Assembly: GCA_963724805.1 (NCBI GenBank)
Contig: CAVRWA010000011.1
Span: forward strand, 186,001 to 250,000
Reading direction: 5' to 3'
DNA: 64,000 nucleotides
Origin: CAVQZA01 sp963724805
Lineage (GTDB): Bacteria; Actinomycetota; Thermoleophilia; Gaiellales; Gaiellaceae
Positions within the stretch are counted from its first letter, which is position 1. Every line of letters begins with the position of its first letter. The translations under genes and the position numbers were made by a program. Under the pieces are notes generated by a model. The model searched no databases. It was not told where the DNA came from and worked only from the letters and a program-made list of their open reading frames with translations. Below are positions 34,063 through 42,689 of the stretch, piece by piece.

Positions 34063-34500
34063 GTGGAGCTCACCACCTCCTCGCCCGAGGAGACGGAGGT
34101 GCTCGCGGCGAAGCTTGCGGCGGTGCTGCACCCGGGTGACGTCGTCACCGTCTCGGGCGAGCTCGGCGCGGGCAAGACGACCTTCGTCCGCGGGGCATGC
34201 CGCGCGCTCGGGGTCACGGGGCCCGTGACGAGCCCGACGTTCACGATCGGCCATCGCTACGCGGGCCGGGTGCCGATCTCCCATCTCGACCTCTTTCGCT
34301 TCGCCTCGGTCTCGCCCGCCGAGTGGGGCGACCTGGAGCCGTACTTCGACGGGGCCGTCTGCTTCGTCGAGTGGCCCGAGGCCGCGGGCGCCGGGCTGCC
34401 GCCGGTGAGCGTCGCTGTCCGGTTGCGGCACGTCGACCCCACGCATAGACTTGTCGTGCTCGAAAGTCAGGAAAAAGCCCTGCTAGAAGGCGTATTTTAG
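34063..34500 (+). CDS. tsaE: tRNA threonylcarbamoyladenosine synthesis ATPase TsaE
   Basis: ATPase partner in t6A37 modification of tRNAs that read ANN codons. 145 aa from GTG 34063. P-loop SGELGAGKTTFVRG near residue 32, then SPTFTI, HLDLFR and EWPE motifs all match TsaE. It lies between UDG and tsaB, and the three t6A genes tsaE, tsaB and tsaD are in one operon with rimI. The last 60 bases are unusually AT-rich for this genome. Confidence 0.94.
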   Translation: MELTTSSPEETEVLAAKLAAVLHPGDVVTVSGELGAGKTTFVRGACRALGVTGPVTSPTFTIGHRYAGRVPISHLDLFRFASVSPAEWGDLEPYFDGAVCFVEWPEAAGAGLPPVSVAVRLRHVDPTHRLVVLESQEKALLEGVF

Positions 34501-34502
34501 AC

Positions 34503-35096
34503 ATGCTGATCCTCGCCATCGACACGGCCACCGAGGCCGCCACGAGCGCGCTCGTCGAGGACGGCGAGGTGCTCGGGGAACGCTGCTCCCGCGCCTCGAC
34601 GGTGCTCGAGGACGTCGACGCGCTGCTTCGCCAGGGTGGCCGCCGCGCAGGCGACGTCGACGCGATCGCGGTCGGCATTGGCCCCGGTAGCTTCACGGGG
34701 GTGCGAATCGGGCTTGCGACGGTGCGGGGGCTCGCGCTCGCGCTCGGCGTGCCCGCCGCCGGAGTCTCCACCCTCGACGCTCTCGCGGCGGGCGCCCCGG
34801 GCGCACTGCCCGTCGTCGACGCGAAGCGACGCGAGGTGTTCGTGCTCCTCGACGGCGAGCCGCGTTGCCTCGCCCCGGTGGACGTGCCCGTGACCGACGG
34901 TACGACGTACGTCGGCGACGGCGCCCGGCGATACCGCGAGCTGCTCGAGTCCGCCGGCGCGGTCGTCCCCCCCGACGGCAGCGAGCTGCACCTCCCGCGC
35001 GCCCGCTTCCACGCGGCGCTCGCGCGCGAGTTCGGGCCGGCCGAGCTGGTCGAGCCGCTCTACCTCCGGCTCCCCGACGCCGAGCAGGCGGCATGA
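34503..35096 (+). CDS. tsaB: tRNA threonylcarbamoyladenosine synthesis protein TsaB
   Basis: Catalytically inactive TsaD paralogue that forms the t6A complex with TsaD and TsaE. 197 aa beginning MLILAIDTATEAATSALVED, with the actin-like ATPase-fold strands GIGPGSFTGVRIGLATVRG and VVDAKRREVFV. Start ATG 34503 lies two bases after the tsaE stop. The stop overlaps the rimI start (ATGA). Confidence 0.94.
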   Translation: MLILAIDTATEAATSALVEDGEVLGERCSRASTVLEDVDALLRQGGRRAGDVDAIAVGIGPGSFTGVRIGLATVRGLALALGVPAAGVSTLDALAAGAPGALPVVDAKRREVFVLLDGEPRCLAPVDVPVTDGTTYVGDGARRYRELLESAGAVVPPDGSELHLPRARFHAALAREFGPAELVEPLYLRLPDAEQAA

Positions 35097-35575
35097 CGGT
35101 AGAGCTGCGGCGCCTCAACGCACGCGACCTGAGCGCGATCGAGGAGATCGAGAAGCGCTCCTACCCGACGCCGTGGTCGCGCGCGATGTTCGCGGGCGAG
35201 CTGGCGAAGCCGACCTCGATCTGCCTCGGCGCCTTCGACCCCGACACCGGTGCGCTGGTCGGCTACCTGATCATCTCCCGCTACGTCGACGCCTGGCACG
35301 TGATGAACGTCGCGGTCGCGCCCGAGCATCGGCGCCGCGGGATTGCCCAGACGCTGCTCGAGGAGCTCTTCGACCTGACCGCGGGGGACGAGCGCCGCGG
35401 CTACACGCTCGAGGTGCGCGTCTCGAACGAGGACGCGATCCGCCTCTACGAAAGGCTCGGGTTCGTCGCGCGAGGGATCCGGCGCGGCTACTACACCGAC
35501 AACCGCGAGGACGCGATGATCATGTGGAAGGACCCCGTCGAGGACGCTGCCGAGCCCGCGGCCGGCGCTTCGTGA
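35093..35575 (+). CDS. rimI: Ribosomal protein S18-alanine N-acetyltransferase-like
   Basis: 160-aa GNAT acetyltransferase. MTVELRRLNARDLSAIEEIE, then YPTPWSRAMFAGEL, MNVAVAPEHRRRGIAQTLLEELF (acetyl-CoA loop) and LEVRVSNEDAIRLYERLGFVARGIRRGYY are typical of RimI. It sits between tsaB and tsaD, as in most actinobacteria. RimI acetylates the N-terminus of S18, though relaxed specificity is known in some species. Overlaps at both ends are four bases. Confidence 0.93.
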   Translation: MTVELRRLNARDLSAIEEIEKRSYPTPWSRAMFAGELAKPTSICLGAFDPDTGALVGYLIISRYVDAWHVMNVAVAPEHRRRGIAQTLLEELFDLTAGDERRGYTLEVRVSNEDAIRLYERLGFVARGIRRGYYTDNREDAMIMWKDPVEDAAEPAAGAS

Positions 35576-36525
35576 TCCTCGGGATCGAGACCTCGTGCGA
35601 CGAGACCGCCGCTGCGCTCGTCGAGGAGGACGGGACGATCCGCTCCAGCGTCGTCTCCTCCCAGGCCGAGCTCCATGCACGCTTCGGCGGCGTCGTCCCC
35701 GAGGTCGCCTCGCGGCGCCACCTCGAGCTGATCGTGCCGGTGCTGCGCGAGGCGCTCGGAGAGGCGGGCGCGACGCTGGACGACGTCGACCGCGTCGCGG
35801 TCACGCAAGGGCCGGGCCTGATCGGGGCGCTGCTCGTCGGCCTCGCCTCCGCGAAGGCGATCGCCTGGGCGCGCCGGCTCCCGCTCGTCCCCGTCGACCA
35901 CCTGCGCGGCCACGTCGCCTCGCTCTACCTCGGCGCCGATCCGCTCGAGCCACCGTTCCTCTGCCTGCTCGCGAGCGGAGGCCACACGATGCTCGTCGAC
36001 GTGACGGAGCGTGGCTCGTTCCGCGTGCTCGGAACGACACTCGACGACGCCGCGGGGGAGGCCTTTGACAAGGGCGCACGCCTGCTCGGGCTCGGCTATC
36101 CGGGCGGCGCCGCGATCGACCGACTGGCCCGGGCGGGAGACCCGGCCGCCTACGCCTTCCCCGTCGCGCGGGTCCCGGGGCTCGACTTCTCGTTCTCCGG
36201 GGTGAAGACGGCGCTGCTCTACGCGGTGCGCGATCTGCCCGAGGCGGAGCTCGAGGCCCGTCGTGCCGACCTCGCCGCGAGCTACCAGCGAGCGATCGTG
36301 CGCGCGCTCGTGGAGCGACTGGACGCCGCGGGAGCCGAGCGCGTCGCGGTCGTGGGCGGAGTCGCAGCGAACTCCGAGCTGCGTACCGCGTTGCCGCAGG
36401 CCGGGTTCGCGCCGCTCGCGCTCTGCACCGACAACGCGGCGATGATCGCGTCCGCGGCCCGCTATGCGAAGGCCGTCCCGTATCCCGGGTACCTTGGGCT
36501 GGATGCGTACGCCTCGTCACGTTGA
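35572..36525 (+). CDS. tsaD: tRNA N6-adenosine threonylcarbamoyltransferase
   Basis: Transfers threonylcarbamoyl to A37 of tRNA. 317 aa from GTG 35572, which overlaps the rimI stop. ILGIETSCDETAAALV, the metal-binding HLRGH (near 102), LLASGGHTML, DDAAGEAFDKGARLLGLGYPGG and the VVGGVAANSELR motif are all present. It is slightly shorter than the usual 330-340 aa. The subtilase gene begins 23 bases before its end. Confidence 0.95.
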   Translation: MILGIETSCDETAAALVEEDGTIRSSVVSSQAELHARFGGVVPEVASRRHLELIVPVLREALGEAGATLDDVDRVAVTQGPGLIGALLVGLASAKAIAWARRLPLVPVDHLRGHVASLYLGADPLEPPFLCLLASGGHTMLVDVTERGSFRVLGTTLDDAAGEAFDKGARLLGLGYPGGAAIDRLARAGDPAAYAFPVARVPGLDFSFSGVKTALLYAVRDLPEAELEARRADLAASYQRAIVRALVERLDAAGAERVAVVGGVAANSELRTALPQAGFAPLALCTDNAAMIASAARYAKAVPYPGYLGLDAYASSR

Positions 36526-39019
36526 GCCGCGTGCGACGGTGCCGCTCGGGCTCCTCGCGGCCGGCGCGGTGCTCGCGCTCCTGCTCGCGGGCGGCGGCGG
36601 CGCGGGAGGGGGGATCCCCGCAGAGCGGCCTCCGTCCGCCGCAGCCTGGGCAGGGCTGGTCGGAGGGCCGCGGCCGCACGTCTCGGTCGGCCAGCGCGTG
36701 ATCGTGGTGCTCAAGGCCCCCTCGCTCGCCGACCGAGTCGGTCGCGCGGCGACCGCCGCCGACGAGCGGCGGTGGAGCGCCGGCGCGCTCGCGGCCCAAC
36801 GGCGCCTGATCGGCCGGCTCGCCCTCGAGGGGGTGGCGATCCGCCCCGAGTACACCTATACGCGGGTGATCGACGGCTTCTCCACCGCGGTCGACGCACG
36901 CGGGATCAGCCTCCTGGATGCCGCGCCGGAGGTCGCCGGCGTGTACCGGGTCCGGGTGGCGTATCCGGCGACCGTCCCGGGGGCGCAGCCGGCCCCAGAC
37001 GGCGGGCCCGGCCGGGGCCTCACGCTCCCCGGCACGGACGGCAGCGGTGTCACGATCGCGTTGCTCGACACCGGGGTCGACCGCTCGCAGCCGTACCTGC
37101 GCGGCCGCGTGCTGCCGGGCTACGACGTCGTCCGGAAGCACGGCCCGGCGCTCGCGCGGACGAAGCCCGGCGACCCGGCGAGCATCGAGGAGCACGGGAC
37201 CGAGCTCGCCGGTGTCCTCGTCGGAGCCGGCGGCCCCTCGGGGCTCGCCGGGGTCGCGACGGGCGCGACGGTCCTGCCGCTCCGCGTCGCGGGGTGGCAG
37301 GCGAACGCCTCGGGCGGCTGGTCGATCTACGCGCGCACCGACGAGCTCGTCGCGGGGCTCGAACGGGCCGTCGACCCGAACGCGAACGGTGACGCCCGCG
37401 ATGCGGTGCGGATCGCCCTCGTCGGGCTCGCGGCGCCCTTTGCGGCATTCGCCGACGATCCCGTCGCGGTCGCGGCGGACGGCGCGGGACGGCTCGGCAC
37501 GCTCGTGGTCGCGGCCGCCGGGAACGACGGTGCGGCGGGGCCGAGCTTCGGCAGCATCGCCGGGCCCGGGGGCGCGCCGGCTGCGCTCACCGTCGGCGCC
37601 GCGGATCTACGCGCGCAGGGCAGCCGCGCCCGTCTCGTGGTGCGTGCCGGGCTCCGTGTGCTGCTCGACGCCGTCGTGCCGCTCGCCGGGTCGGTCGCGC
37701 CGCGCCATGCGCTCGGGCTGCGTGTCGCGCAGCCGCGGCCCGGGGAAGAGGGCTCGGGCCCGCCCGGGGTCGACGCGTTCTTCGACCGGCGCGGCTACAG
37801 CCTCGTCGCGGGCCGGGCGGCGCTCGTTCCTGCCGCCGGAGCCCCGCGTGACGTCGCCGAGGCGGCGGCGCGCGCGGGAGCGGCCGCGATCCTCCTCGAG
37901 GGCGCGAGCATGCCCTCCGGCAGCCTCGGAGTCGACGGCCTGGTGCCCGTGCCGGTGGTGGGGCTCGGAGCGGCGGTGGGCGCAGCGCTGCGCGCGGCCC
38001 TGGCGAGCGGCGCGAACGTCGGCGTCTCGATAGCGCCGCTGCGCGCCGGCCCCAACCCGGCGTTCGGGCGTGTGGCGGCGTTCTCGTCTCAGGGCCTCGC
38101 CTTCGACGGCGGGATCAAGCCGGAGCTCGTCGGGCCGGGTGTCGGCGTCGTCACTTCGGCCCCCGGCACGAATCCGGACGGTTCGCCACGGTTCGCAACG
38201 GTGAGCGGGACGAGCATCGCCGCGGCCGCGGTCGCCGGAGCGGCGGCTCTGCTCGCGCAGGCGCGGCCCGAGTTGGCCGCGGTCGACCTCCGGAGTGCGC
38301 TGATCGGCACCGCCCAGCCGCTTTCCACCGGCGCCCGAAGCGCCCAGGGCGCGGGGCTCGTCGATCTCGCCGCGGCGCGCTCCCTTCAGGTCACAACCGA
38401 GCCGGCAACGGTCTCGCTGGGATGGAGGGCGCGTCGCCGGACGATCGTCGTTCGCAATCTCTCGCCGCTCCGGCACACCGTCTCCCTCTCGGTCGAGAGC
38501 CCGGCCTCCGTATCTTCCGAGCGGGTCACGATCGGGCCCCGCGGATCGAGGCAGGTGGTGGTGAGCGCGGGGGCCGACGCCTCTCGCGCGGAGGGCGCCG
38601 TCGTGCTCTCGGTCGACGGCGGCGGCGCGTCGATCCGGATCCCCTGGGCCGCTTCCTTCGAAGCTCCCTCCGGCGATCTCATCTCGAACGTCCGCCTTTC
38701 GAGCTCGACCCTCGACGCCGAGGCACTCGCGCCGGTGCTGCTGATGGTCCGGCTCGGTCGCCTCGCTCAGTCGGCCGGCAGCGTCGCGGTGACGCCGGTC
38801 GCCCGCTTCGACGCCAAGCTCGTCGACTCGCACGGGCAGCCGCTCGGCCTGCTTACACGGCTGCGGGATGCGCTCCCGGGCACGTACGCCTTCGCCTTGA
38901 CCGGGCGCGCCCCGTCCGGCTCACGGCTCGCCCCGGGCCGCTACAGGGTGCGCCTGCTGGCCTACTCCACCGACGGCGGCCCACCCGCCCGCCGCCTGGT
39001 CAGGTTCACGGTCCGCTAG
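36503..39019 (+). CDS. Secreted subtilisin-like S8 serine protease
   Basis: 838 aa from ATG 36503, inside the end of tsaD. It has a signal segment (LGLLAAGAVLALLLAGG), an I9-type propeptide region (about 50-150), and the S8 catalytic triad: ALLDTGVDRS (Asp), EEHGTELAGVLVG (His) and SGTSIAAAAVAGAAALLAQ (Ser), with VVAAAGNDG as the oxyanion Asn. A protease-associated (PA)-like insert (RAALVPAAGAPRDVAEA, then GLVPVPVVGL) lies between the oxyanion Asn and the catalytic Ser. The C-terminal 240 residues are beta-rich (fibronectin-like). Its substrate is unknown. Confidence 0.9.
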   Translation: MRTPRHVEPRATVPLGLLAAGAVLALLLAGGGGAGGGIPAERPPSAAAWAGLVGGPRPHVSVGQRVIVVLKAPSLADRVGRAATAADERRWSAGALAAQRRLIGRLALEGVAIRPEYTYTRVIDGFSTAVDARGISLLDAAPEVAGVYRVRVAYPATVPGAQPAPDGGPGRGLTLPGTDGSGVTIALLDTGVDRSQPYLRGRVLPGYDVVRKHGPALARTKPGDPASIEEHGTELAGVLVGAGGPSGLAGVATGATVLPLRVAGWQANASGGWSIYARTDELVAGLERAVDPNANGDARDAVRIALVGLAAPFAAFADDPVAVAADGAGRLGTLVVAAAGNDGAAGPSFGSIAGPGGAPAALTVGAADLRAQGSRARLVVRAGLRVLLDAVVPLAGSVAPRHALGLRVAQPRPGEEGSGPPGVDAFFDRRGYSLVAGRAALVPAAGAPRDVAEAAARAGAAAILLEGASMPSGSLGVDGLVPVPVVGLGAAVGAALRAALASGANVGVSIAPLRAGPNPAFGRVAAFSSQGLAFDGGIKPELVGPGVGVVTSAPGTNPDGSPRFATVSGTSIAAAAVAGAAALLAQARPELAAVDLRSALIGTAQPLSTGARSAQGAGLVDLAAARSLQVTTEPATVSLGWRARRRTIVVRNLSPLRHTVSLSVESPASVSSERVTIGPRGSRQVVVSAGADASRAEGAVVLSVDGGGASIRIPWAASFEAPSGDLISNVRLSSSTLDAEALAPVLLMVRLGRLAQSAGSVAVTPVARFDAKLVDSHGQPLGLLTRLRDALPGTYAFALTGRAPSGSRLAPGRYRVRLLAYSTDGGPPARRLVRFTVR

Positions 39020-39024
39020 CGCCA

Positions 39025-39030
39025 TATACT
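39025..39030 (+). promoter_or_regulatory. -10 box of gdhA
   Basis: TATACT, the same hexamer as upstream of rpsA, ends 11 bases before the GTG at 39042. No Shine-Dalgarno sequence is present, so a very short or absent leader is expected. Confidence 0.5.
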
Positions 39031-39041
39031 CGGTCTGCACC

Positions 39042-40307
39042 GTGAGCACGACCGTCTCACACCTGCGCGAGAACCCGTTCGACATCGCCCGCGACCAGCT
39101 CCGTCGCGTCGCAGAGGTCTTCGGGATCGAGGACAACCTGGTGAACGTCCTCCAGGAGTGCAAGAAGTCCGTGGAGGTCTCGGTCCCTGTCTCGATGGAC
39201 AGCGGCGAGACCCGGGCCTTCAAGGGCTTCAGGGTGACGCACAACGTCGCGCGCGGCCCCTCGAAGGGCGGGATCCGCTATCACCCGGACGTCACGCTCG
39301 ACGAGGTGAAGGCGCTCGCGATGTGGATGACCTGGAAGTGCGCGCTGATGGGGATTCCCTTCGGCGGCGCCAAGGGCGGGGTCGTCTGCAATCCCAAGGA
39401 GATGTCGCGCAGCGAGCTCGAGCGGATGACGCGGCGCTACACGAGCGAGATCATCAACGAGATCGGGCCGGAGAAGGACATCCCCGCCCCCGACGTCGGC
39501 ACCGACGCGAGCGTGATGGCCTGGATCTTCGACACGTTCTCGATGAACAAGGGCTACTCGGTCCTAGGCGTCGTCACCGGCAAGCCGCTCCCGATCGGCG
39601 GCTCTCTCGGCCGCGAAGAGGCGACGGCGCGAGGCGCGCTCTACTGCGTGGAGGACTTCGCGACGAAGGGCGGCCTTTCGATCGACGGGATGCGCGTCGT
39701 GGTGCAGGGGTTCGGCAACGTCGGCAGCTTCCTCGCGACGTTCCTCGCCGAGGAGGGCGCCACGGTGATCGGGATCTCGGACTCGCGTACCGCCCTTCAC
39801 AACTCGAACGGGATCGACGTGCCTGCCGCGTTCGCGCACAAGCGCGAGACCGGTGGGCTGATCGGCCTCGGCGGCGCGGAGGAGATCTCCCACGAGGACT
39901 TGCTCACGCTCGAGTGCGACGTCCTCGCACCGTGCGCGCTCGAGCAGGTGATCACGACCGAGAACGCCGACCAGATCAGGGCGAAGGCGATCGTCGAAGG
40001 CGCGAACGGCCCCGTCACTCCGACCGCGGACGAAATCCTCGAGGGCAACGGCATCGCCGTGGTCCCCGACGTGCTCGCGAACGGAGGCGGCGTCGTCGTC
40101 TCGTACTTCGAATGGGTTCAGGGGCTCCAGGAGTACTTCTGGAAGGAGGCCGAGGTCAACGCGAAGCTCAACGAGATCGTGTCGAAGGCCTTCGAGGAGA
40201 CCTGGCGCACCGCCGAGACCCGGAGCGTGAGCCTGCGGCTCGCCGCGTACGGGCTCGCAGTCGAGCGCGTCGCGGAGGCGACGGTGACGCGGGGGATCTA
40301 CCCGTAG
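39042..40307 (+). CDS. Glutamate/amino-acid dehydrogenase
   Basis: 421 aa from GTG 39042. Interconverts glutamate and 2-oxoglutarate plus ammonia with NAD(P). Family motifs: FKGFRVTHNVARGPSKGGIRY, catalytic Lys region MTWKCALMGIPFGGAKGGV (Lys of PFGGAKGG), PAPDVGTD, VVQGFGNVGSFLA (Rossmann) and EGANGPVTPTAD. The length and the ALEQVITTEN segment fit the hexameric Gdh-type (GdhA/RocG) enzymes. Cofactor preference is not called. The stop overlaps a glutaredoxin-like gene that lacks a normal start. Confidence 0.93.
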   Translation: MSTTVSHLRENPFDIARDQLRRVAEVFGIEDNLVNVLQECKKSVEVSVPVSMDSGETRAFKGFRVTHNVARGPSKGGIRYHPDVTLDEVKALAMWMTWKCALMGIPFGGAKGGVVCNPKEMSRSELERMTRRYTSEIINEIGPEKDIPAPDVGTDASVMAWIFDTFSMNKGYSVLGVVTGKPLPIGGSLGREEATARGALYCVEDFATKGGLSIDGMRVVVQGFGNVGSFLATFLAEEGATVIGISDSRTALHNSNGIDVPAAFAHKRETGGLIGLGGAEEISHEDLLTLECDVLAPCALEQVITTENADQIRAKAIVEGANGPVTPTADEILEGNGIAVVPDVLANGGGVVVSYFEWVQGLQEYFWKEAEVNAKLNEIVSKAFEETWRTAETRSVSLRLAAYGLAVERVAEATVTRGIYP

Positions 40308-40546
40308 TCACCCTCTACCACGCAGAGGGCTGCCATCTCTGCGACCGGGCGCGCGGGCAGCTCGAGGAGCTTCGCGCAGAGCTCGGCTTCGCCCTCGAGG
40401 AGGTCGACATCACGGGTGATCCCGGGCTGGAGGCCCGCTACCGGGAGTGGCTCCCGGTCGTCGAGGTCGACGGCGAAAGGGTCTTCACCTACCACGTCCA
40501 CCCCGACGCGCTCCGCCGCCGTTTCGCAGCACAAACTCCGGGGTAG
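40304..40546 (+). CDS. Glutaredoxin-like (DUF836) thiol protein, no canonical start
   Basis: About 80 aa. TLYHAEGCHLCDRARGQL has the CxxC redox pair of the DUF836/glutaredoxin-like family, followed by FALEEVDITGDPGLEARYREWLPVVEVDG, the thioredoxin-fold strand and cis-Pro (LPVVEVDG). The 5' end has no ATG, GTG or TTG: the expected N-terminus falls on GTA (40304) or GTC (40307), overlapping the gdh stop, and no start codon occurs upstream before the frame leaves the family alignment. Function is clear; the start is not. A similar problem affects coaE. Confidence 0.75.
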   Translation, partial: VVTLYHAEGCHLCDRARGQLEELRAELGFALEEVDITGDPGLEARYREWLPVVEVDGERVFTYHVHPDALRRRFAAQTPG

Positions 40547-40591
40547 GCGGTACGGCCAGCGGCGAGTTTGCTCGGCTGGCAGAATGCGGTC

Positions 40592-40600
40592 TGTGTCACA
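40592..40600 (+). promoter_or_regulatory. Candidate Rex-type operator
   Basis: TGTG-T-CACA is a small palindrome 22 bases before the rex start codon, overlapping the expected promoter. It contains both half-motifs of the Rex site (TTGTGA / TCACAA type) but without the usual central bases, so it is weak evidence for autoregulation. Confidence 0.3.
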
Positions 40601-40622
40601 AACTTCGACCTAAGGAGCAGGC

Positions 40623-41243
40623 GTGGCGGATCGTTTGACGGTGGGAGTGGCGGCGCGCCTGTCCCGGTACCTGCAGGTGCTGACGCAGTCGAAGAAGATG
40701 GGGAAGGAGAGGATCTCCTCGCAGGAGATCTCCGACTACACGAACATCAACGCGACGCAGATCCGCCGCGATCTCTCCGGCTTCGGCAAGTTCGGCAAGC
40801 GCGGGGTCGGTTACAACATCGACTCGCTGCTCGCCGAGATCCGCTCGATCCTCCGCACCCAGGGCCAGCACAACATCGCGCTCGTCGGCGCCGGCCGGCT
40901 CGGCCAGGCGATCGCGAGCTCGCCGATCTACGCCGAGCACGGGATCAACATCGCTGCGGTCTTCGACTCCGATCCGGAGAAGGTCGGCCGCACGATCGGC
41001 GGGGTCACGGTGACCGAGATCTCGCAGCTTCCCGACGTCGTACGCGACAAGAACATCATCGTCGGCGTGCTCGCCGTCCCCGCCGGGGCCGCACAGGGCG
41101 CCGCCGACGACCTCGTTGCCGCGGGCGTGAAGATCGTCTTCAACTACTCGGAGGCGCTCCTCGACGTGCCGTCGGACGTCGCCGTCCACACGTCGAACCC
41201 GGCGATCGACCTGCTCTACGCGCTCTACTTCCACCTCGCCTAG
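40623..41243 (+). CDS. rex: Redox-sensing transcriptional repressor Rex
   Basis: 206-aa dimeric repressor that senses the NADH/NAD ratio. The winged helix comes first (SRYLQVL, then ISSQEISDYTNINATQIRRDLSGFGKFGKRGVGYNI) and the Rossmann domain after it (NIALVGAGRLGQAI, and AAVFDSDPEKVG). GTG start 40623 has a Shine-Dalgarno sequence AAGGAG at 40612-40617. It should control respiration genes such as the oxidase upstream in the window, though no site was seen there. Its stop overlaps the convergent hydrolase gene. Confidence 0.95.
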   Translation: MADRLTVGVAARLSRYLQVLTQSKKMGKERISSQEISDYTNINATQIRRDLSGFGKFGKRGVGYNIDSLLAEIRSILRTQGQHNIALVGAGRLGQAIASSPIYAEHGINIAAVFDSDPEKVGRTIGGVTVTEISQLPDVVRDKNIIVGVLAVPAGAAQGAADDLVAAGVKIVFNYSEALLDVPSDVAVHTSNPAIDLLYALYFHLA

Positions 41244-42619
41244 CCGAGAAGGAACGGTCTCGGCGCGATCCTCCGCGCGCACGAGAGGTCGAGCTTCTTC
41301 GCCGAGCCGAGCGCGACGAAGCGCGCGACGAGGTGCGGGAGGCAGCCGTAGGCCCCGACGCCGTGGCCCATCCCGGGTGCGACGACGATGCGCGCATTCG
41401 GCATCACGTCCCGGAGCCCGGCGATGTTGCCGATCGGATCCTGCGGGTCGGCGCCGCCCACCAGTGCGAGCGCCGGCGCCTTCGAGCTGACCCCGGCCCA
41501 CTCTGCGGCCGGCTCGGCCCGCTTCGGGAAGCCGGCACAGACGAACTGGTCGTTGGCAATCGAAGCTGCGACGGAGCGATCGAGGTACGTGCCCGTTGGC
41601 ACGACGGGATCAAGGCCGAACCACGGCTCGTTGCACAGGATCGACCACGGCATGATGCTGAGGTCGGGCGGCGTCGGCGGGGTGAGGTTTGCCGCCAGCA
41701 CGGAGTAGTCGCCCGCTGCTGCAAGCGAGACGAGCAGCGGTATGACCGCTGCGGCGTTGTCCGACTTCGTCATGAGCTGGATCTCGCCCGCGAGCGTGAG
41801 GTCGTCCACGACGATCGGCGAGCCGGCGACCTGGACCGTCACCGGCGCCGCTTGGAGCCGCGCGAGCAGCGGCAGGAGATCGGCCCGCCAGGTGGGGAAG
41901 GCGCGGGCGCACGAGCTCTGCGCGGCGCATCGGGCGGCGATCAGGTCGAGCGCCCGCTGCCCGTTCGAGGCGAAGCGGCTCATGAACGGAACGTCGAGGA
42001 GCGTCGCGCCGTCGAGCACGACGGTGCGCACCGAGCCCGGGTGGCGCCGGAGGAAGACCTGCGCCGCGGTGGCGCCGTAGCTGATCCCGTAGAGGTCGAG
42101 CTTCACGTAGCCGAGCGCCTTGCGGACCGCCTCGAGGTCGTCCATCGCGGCCGCGGTCCCGTACTGGGAGGCATCGCCGGCGAGCGCCGCCGCGCAGCTC
42201 TGGACGTATGCGGTGAGCTCCGCCGGAGTCGAGATCTCCCCGGTCGGCGGTGCGCAGGCGAGCGCATTCGAGCCGCCTGTACCACGCTGGTCGACGAGGA
42301 GGATGTCGCGGTCCGCCCGCAGCTCGAACCAGATGCTCGCCACGGCTGCGGCCGACTGGGTCGCCGCTCCGCCGGGCCCGCCTGCGAGGTAGACGAACGG
42401 GTCGTTGTGTGTTCGCCCCAGGGTGGCGGGGAGCACCGCGATTCGCAGCGAGATCGTGCGCCCGGCCGGGACCGCGCGGTTCTCCGGCACGGAGAGCGTC
42501 CCGCAGCGGGCGGCGATGCTCTGCACGGTGCACTTGTGGAGCGGCACCGCCGCATGAGCGGGCGCCGCGGCGCAGACCGTCGCCGCGCCGGCGATCGCGA
42601 CGAGAGCACGGACGTTCAC
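41240..42619 (-). CDS. Secreted alpha/beta hydrolase, TAP/proline-iminopeptidase-like
   Basis: 459 aa from GTG 42619, which gives a good signal peptide (ALVAIAGAATVCAAAPAHA). FVYLAGGPGGAA, LLVDQRGTGGSN, DLYGISYGATAAQVFL (nucleophile Ser in GISYG), VLDGATLLDVPF, then a TAP-like C-terminal domain ending ALVGGADPQDP and VVAPGMGHGVGAYGC (catalytic His). These match tripeptidyl aminopeptidase-like hydrolases of actinobacteria. The substrate is probably a short peptide but this is not established. Confidence 0.85.
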   Translation of the reverse strand: MNVRALVAIAGAATVCAAAPAHAAVPLHKCTVQSIAARCGTLSVPENRAVPAGRTISLRIAVLPATLGRTHNDPFVYLAGGPGGAATQSAAAVASIWFELRADRDILLVDQRGTGGSNALACAPPTGEISTPAELTAYVQSCAAALAGDASQYGTAAAMDDLEAVRKALGYVKLDLYGISYGATAAQVFLRRHPGSVRTVVLDGATLLDVPFMSRFASNGQRALDLIAARCAAQSSCARAFPTWRADLLPLLARLQAAPVTVQVAGSPIVVDDLTLAGEIQLMTKSDNAAAVIPLLVSLAAAGDYSVLAANLTPPTPPDLSIMPWSILCNEPWFGLDPVVPTGTYLDRSVAASIANDQFVCAGFPKRAEPAAEWAGVSSKAPALALVGGADPQDPIGNIAGLRDVMPNARIVVAPGMGHGVGAYGCLPHLVARFVALGSAKKLDLSCARRIAPRPFLLG

Positions 42620-42689
42620 GTCACCGATGATCGCGGGGGCCCGCGGGGCGCGCATCGGGACTTTCCCGGACCCGGTTAGGGTCTTTCCC

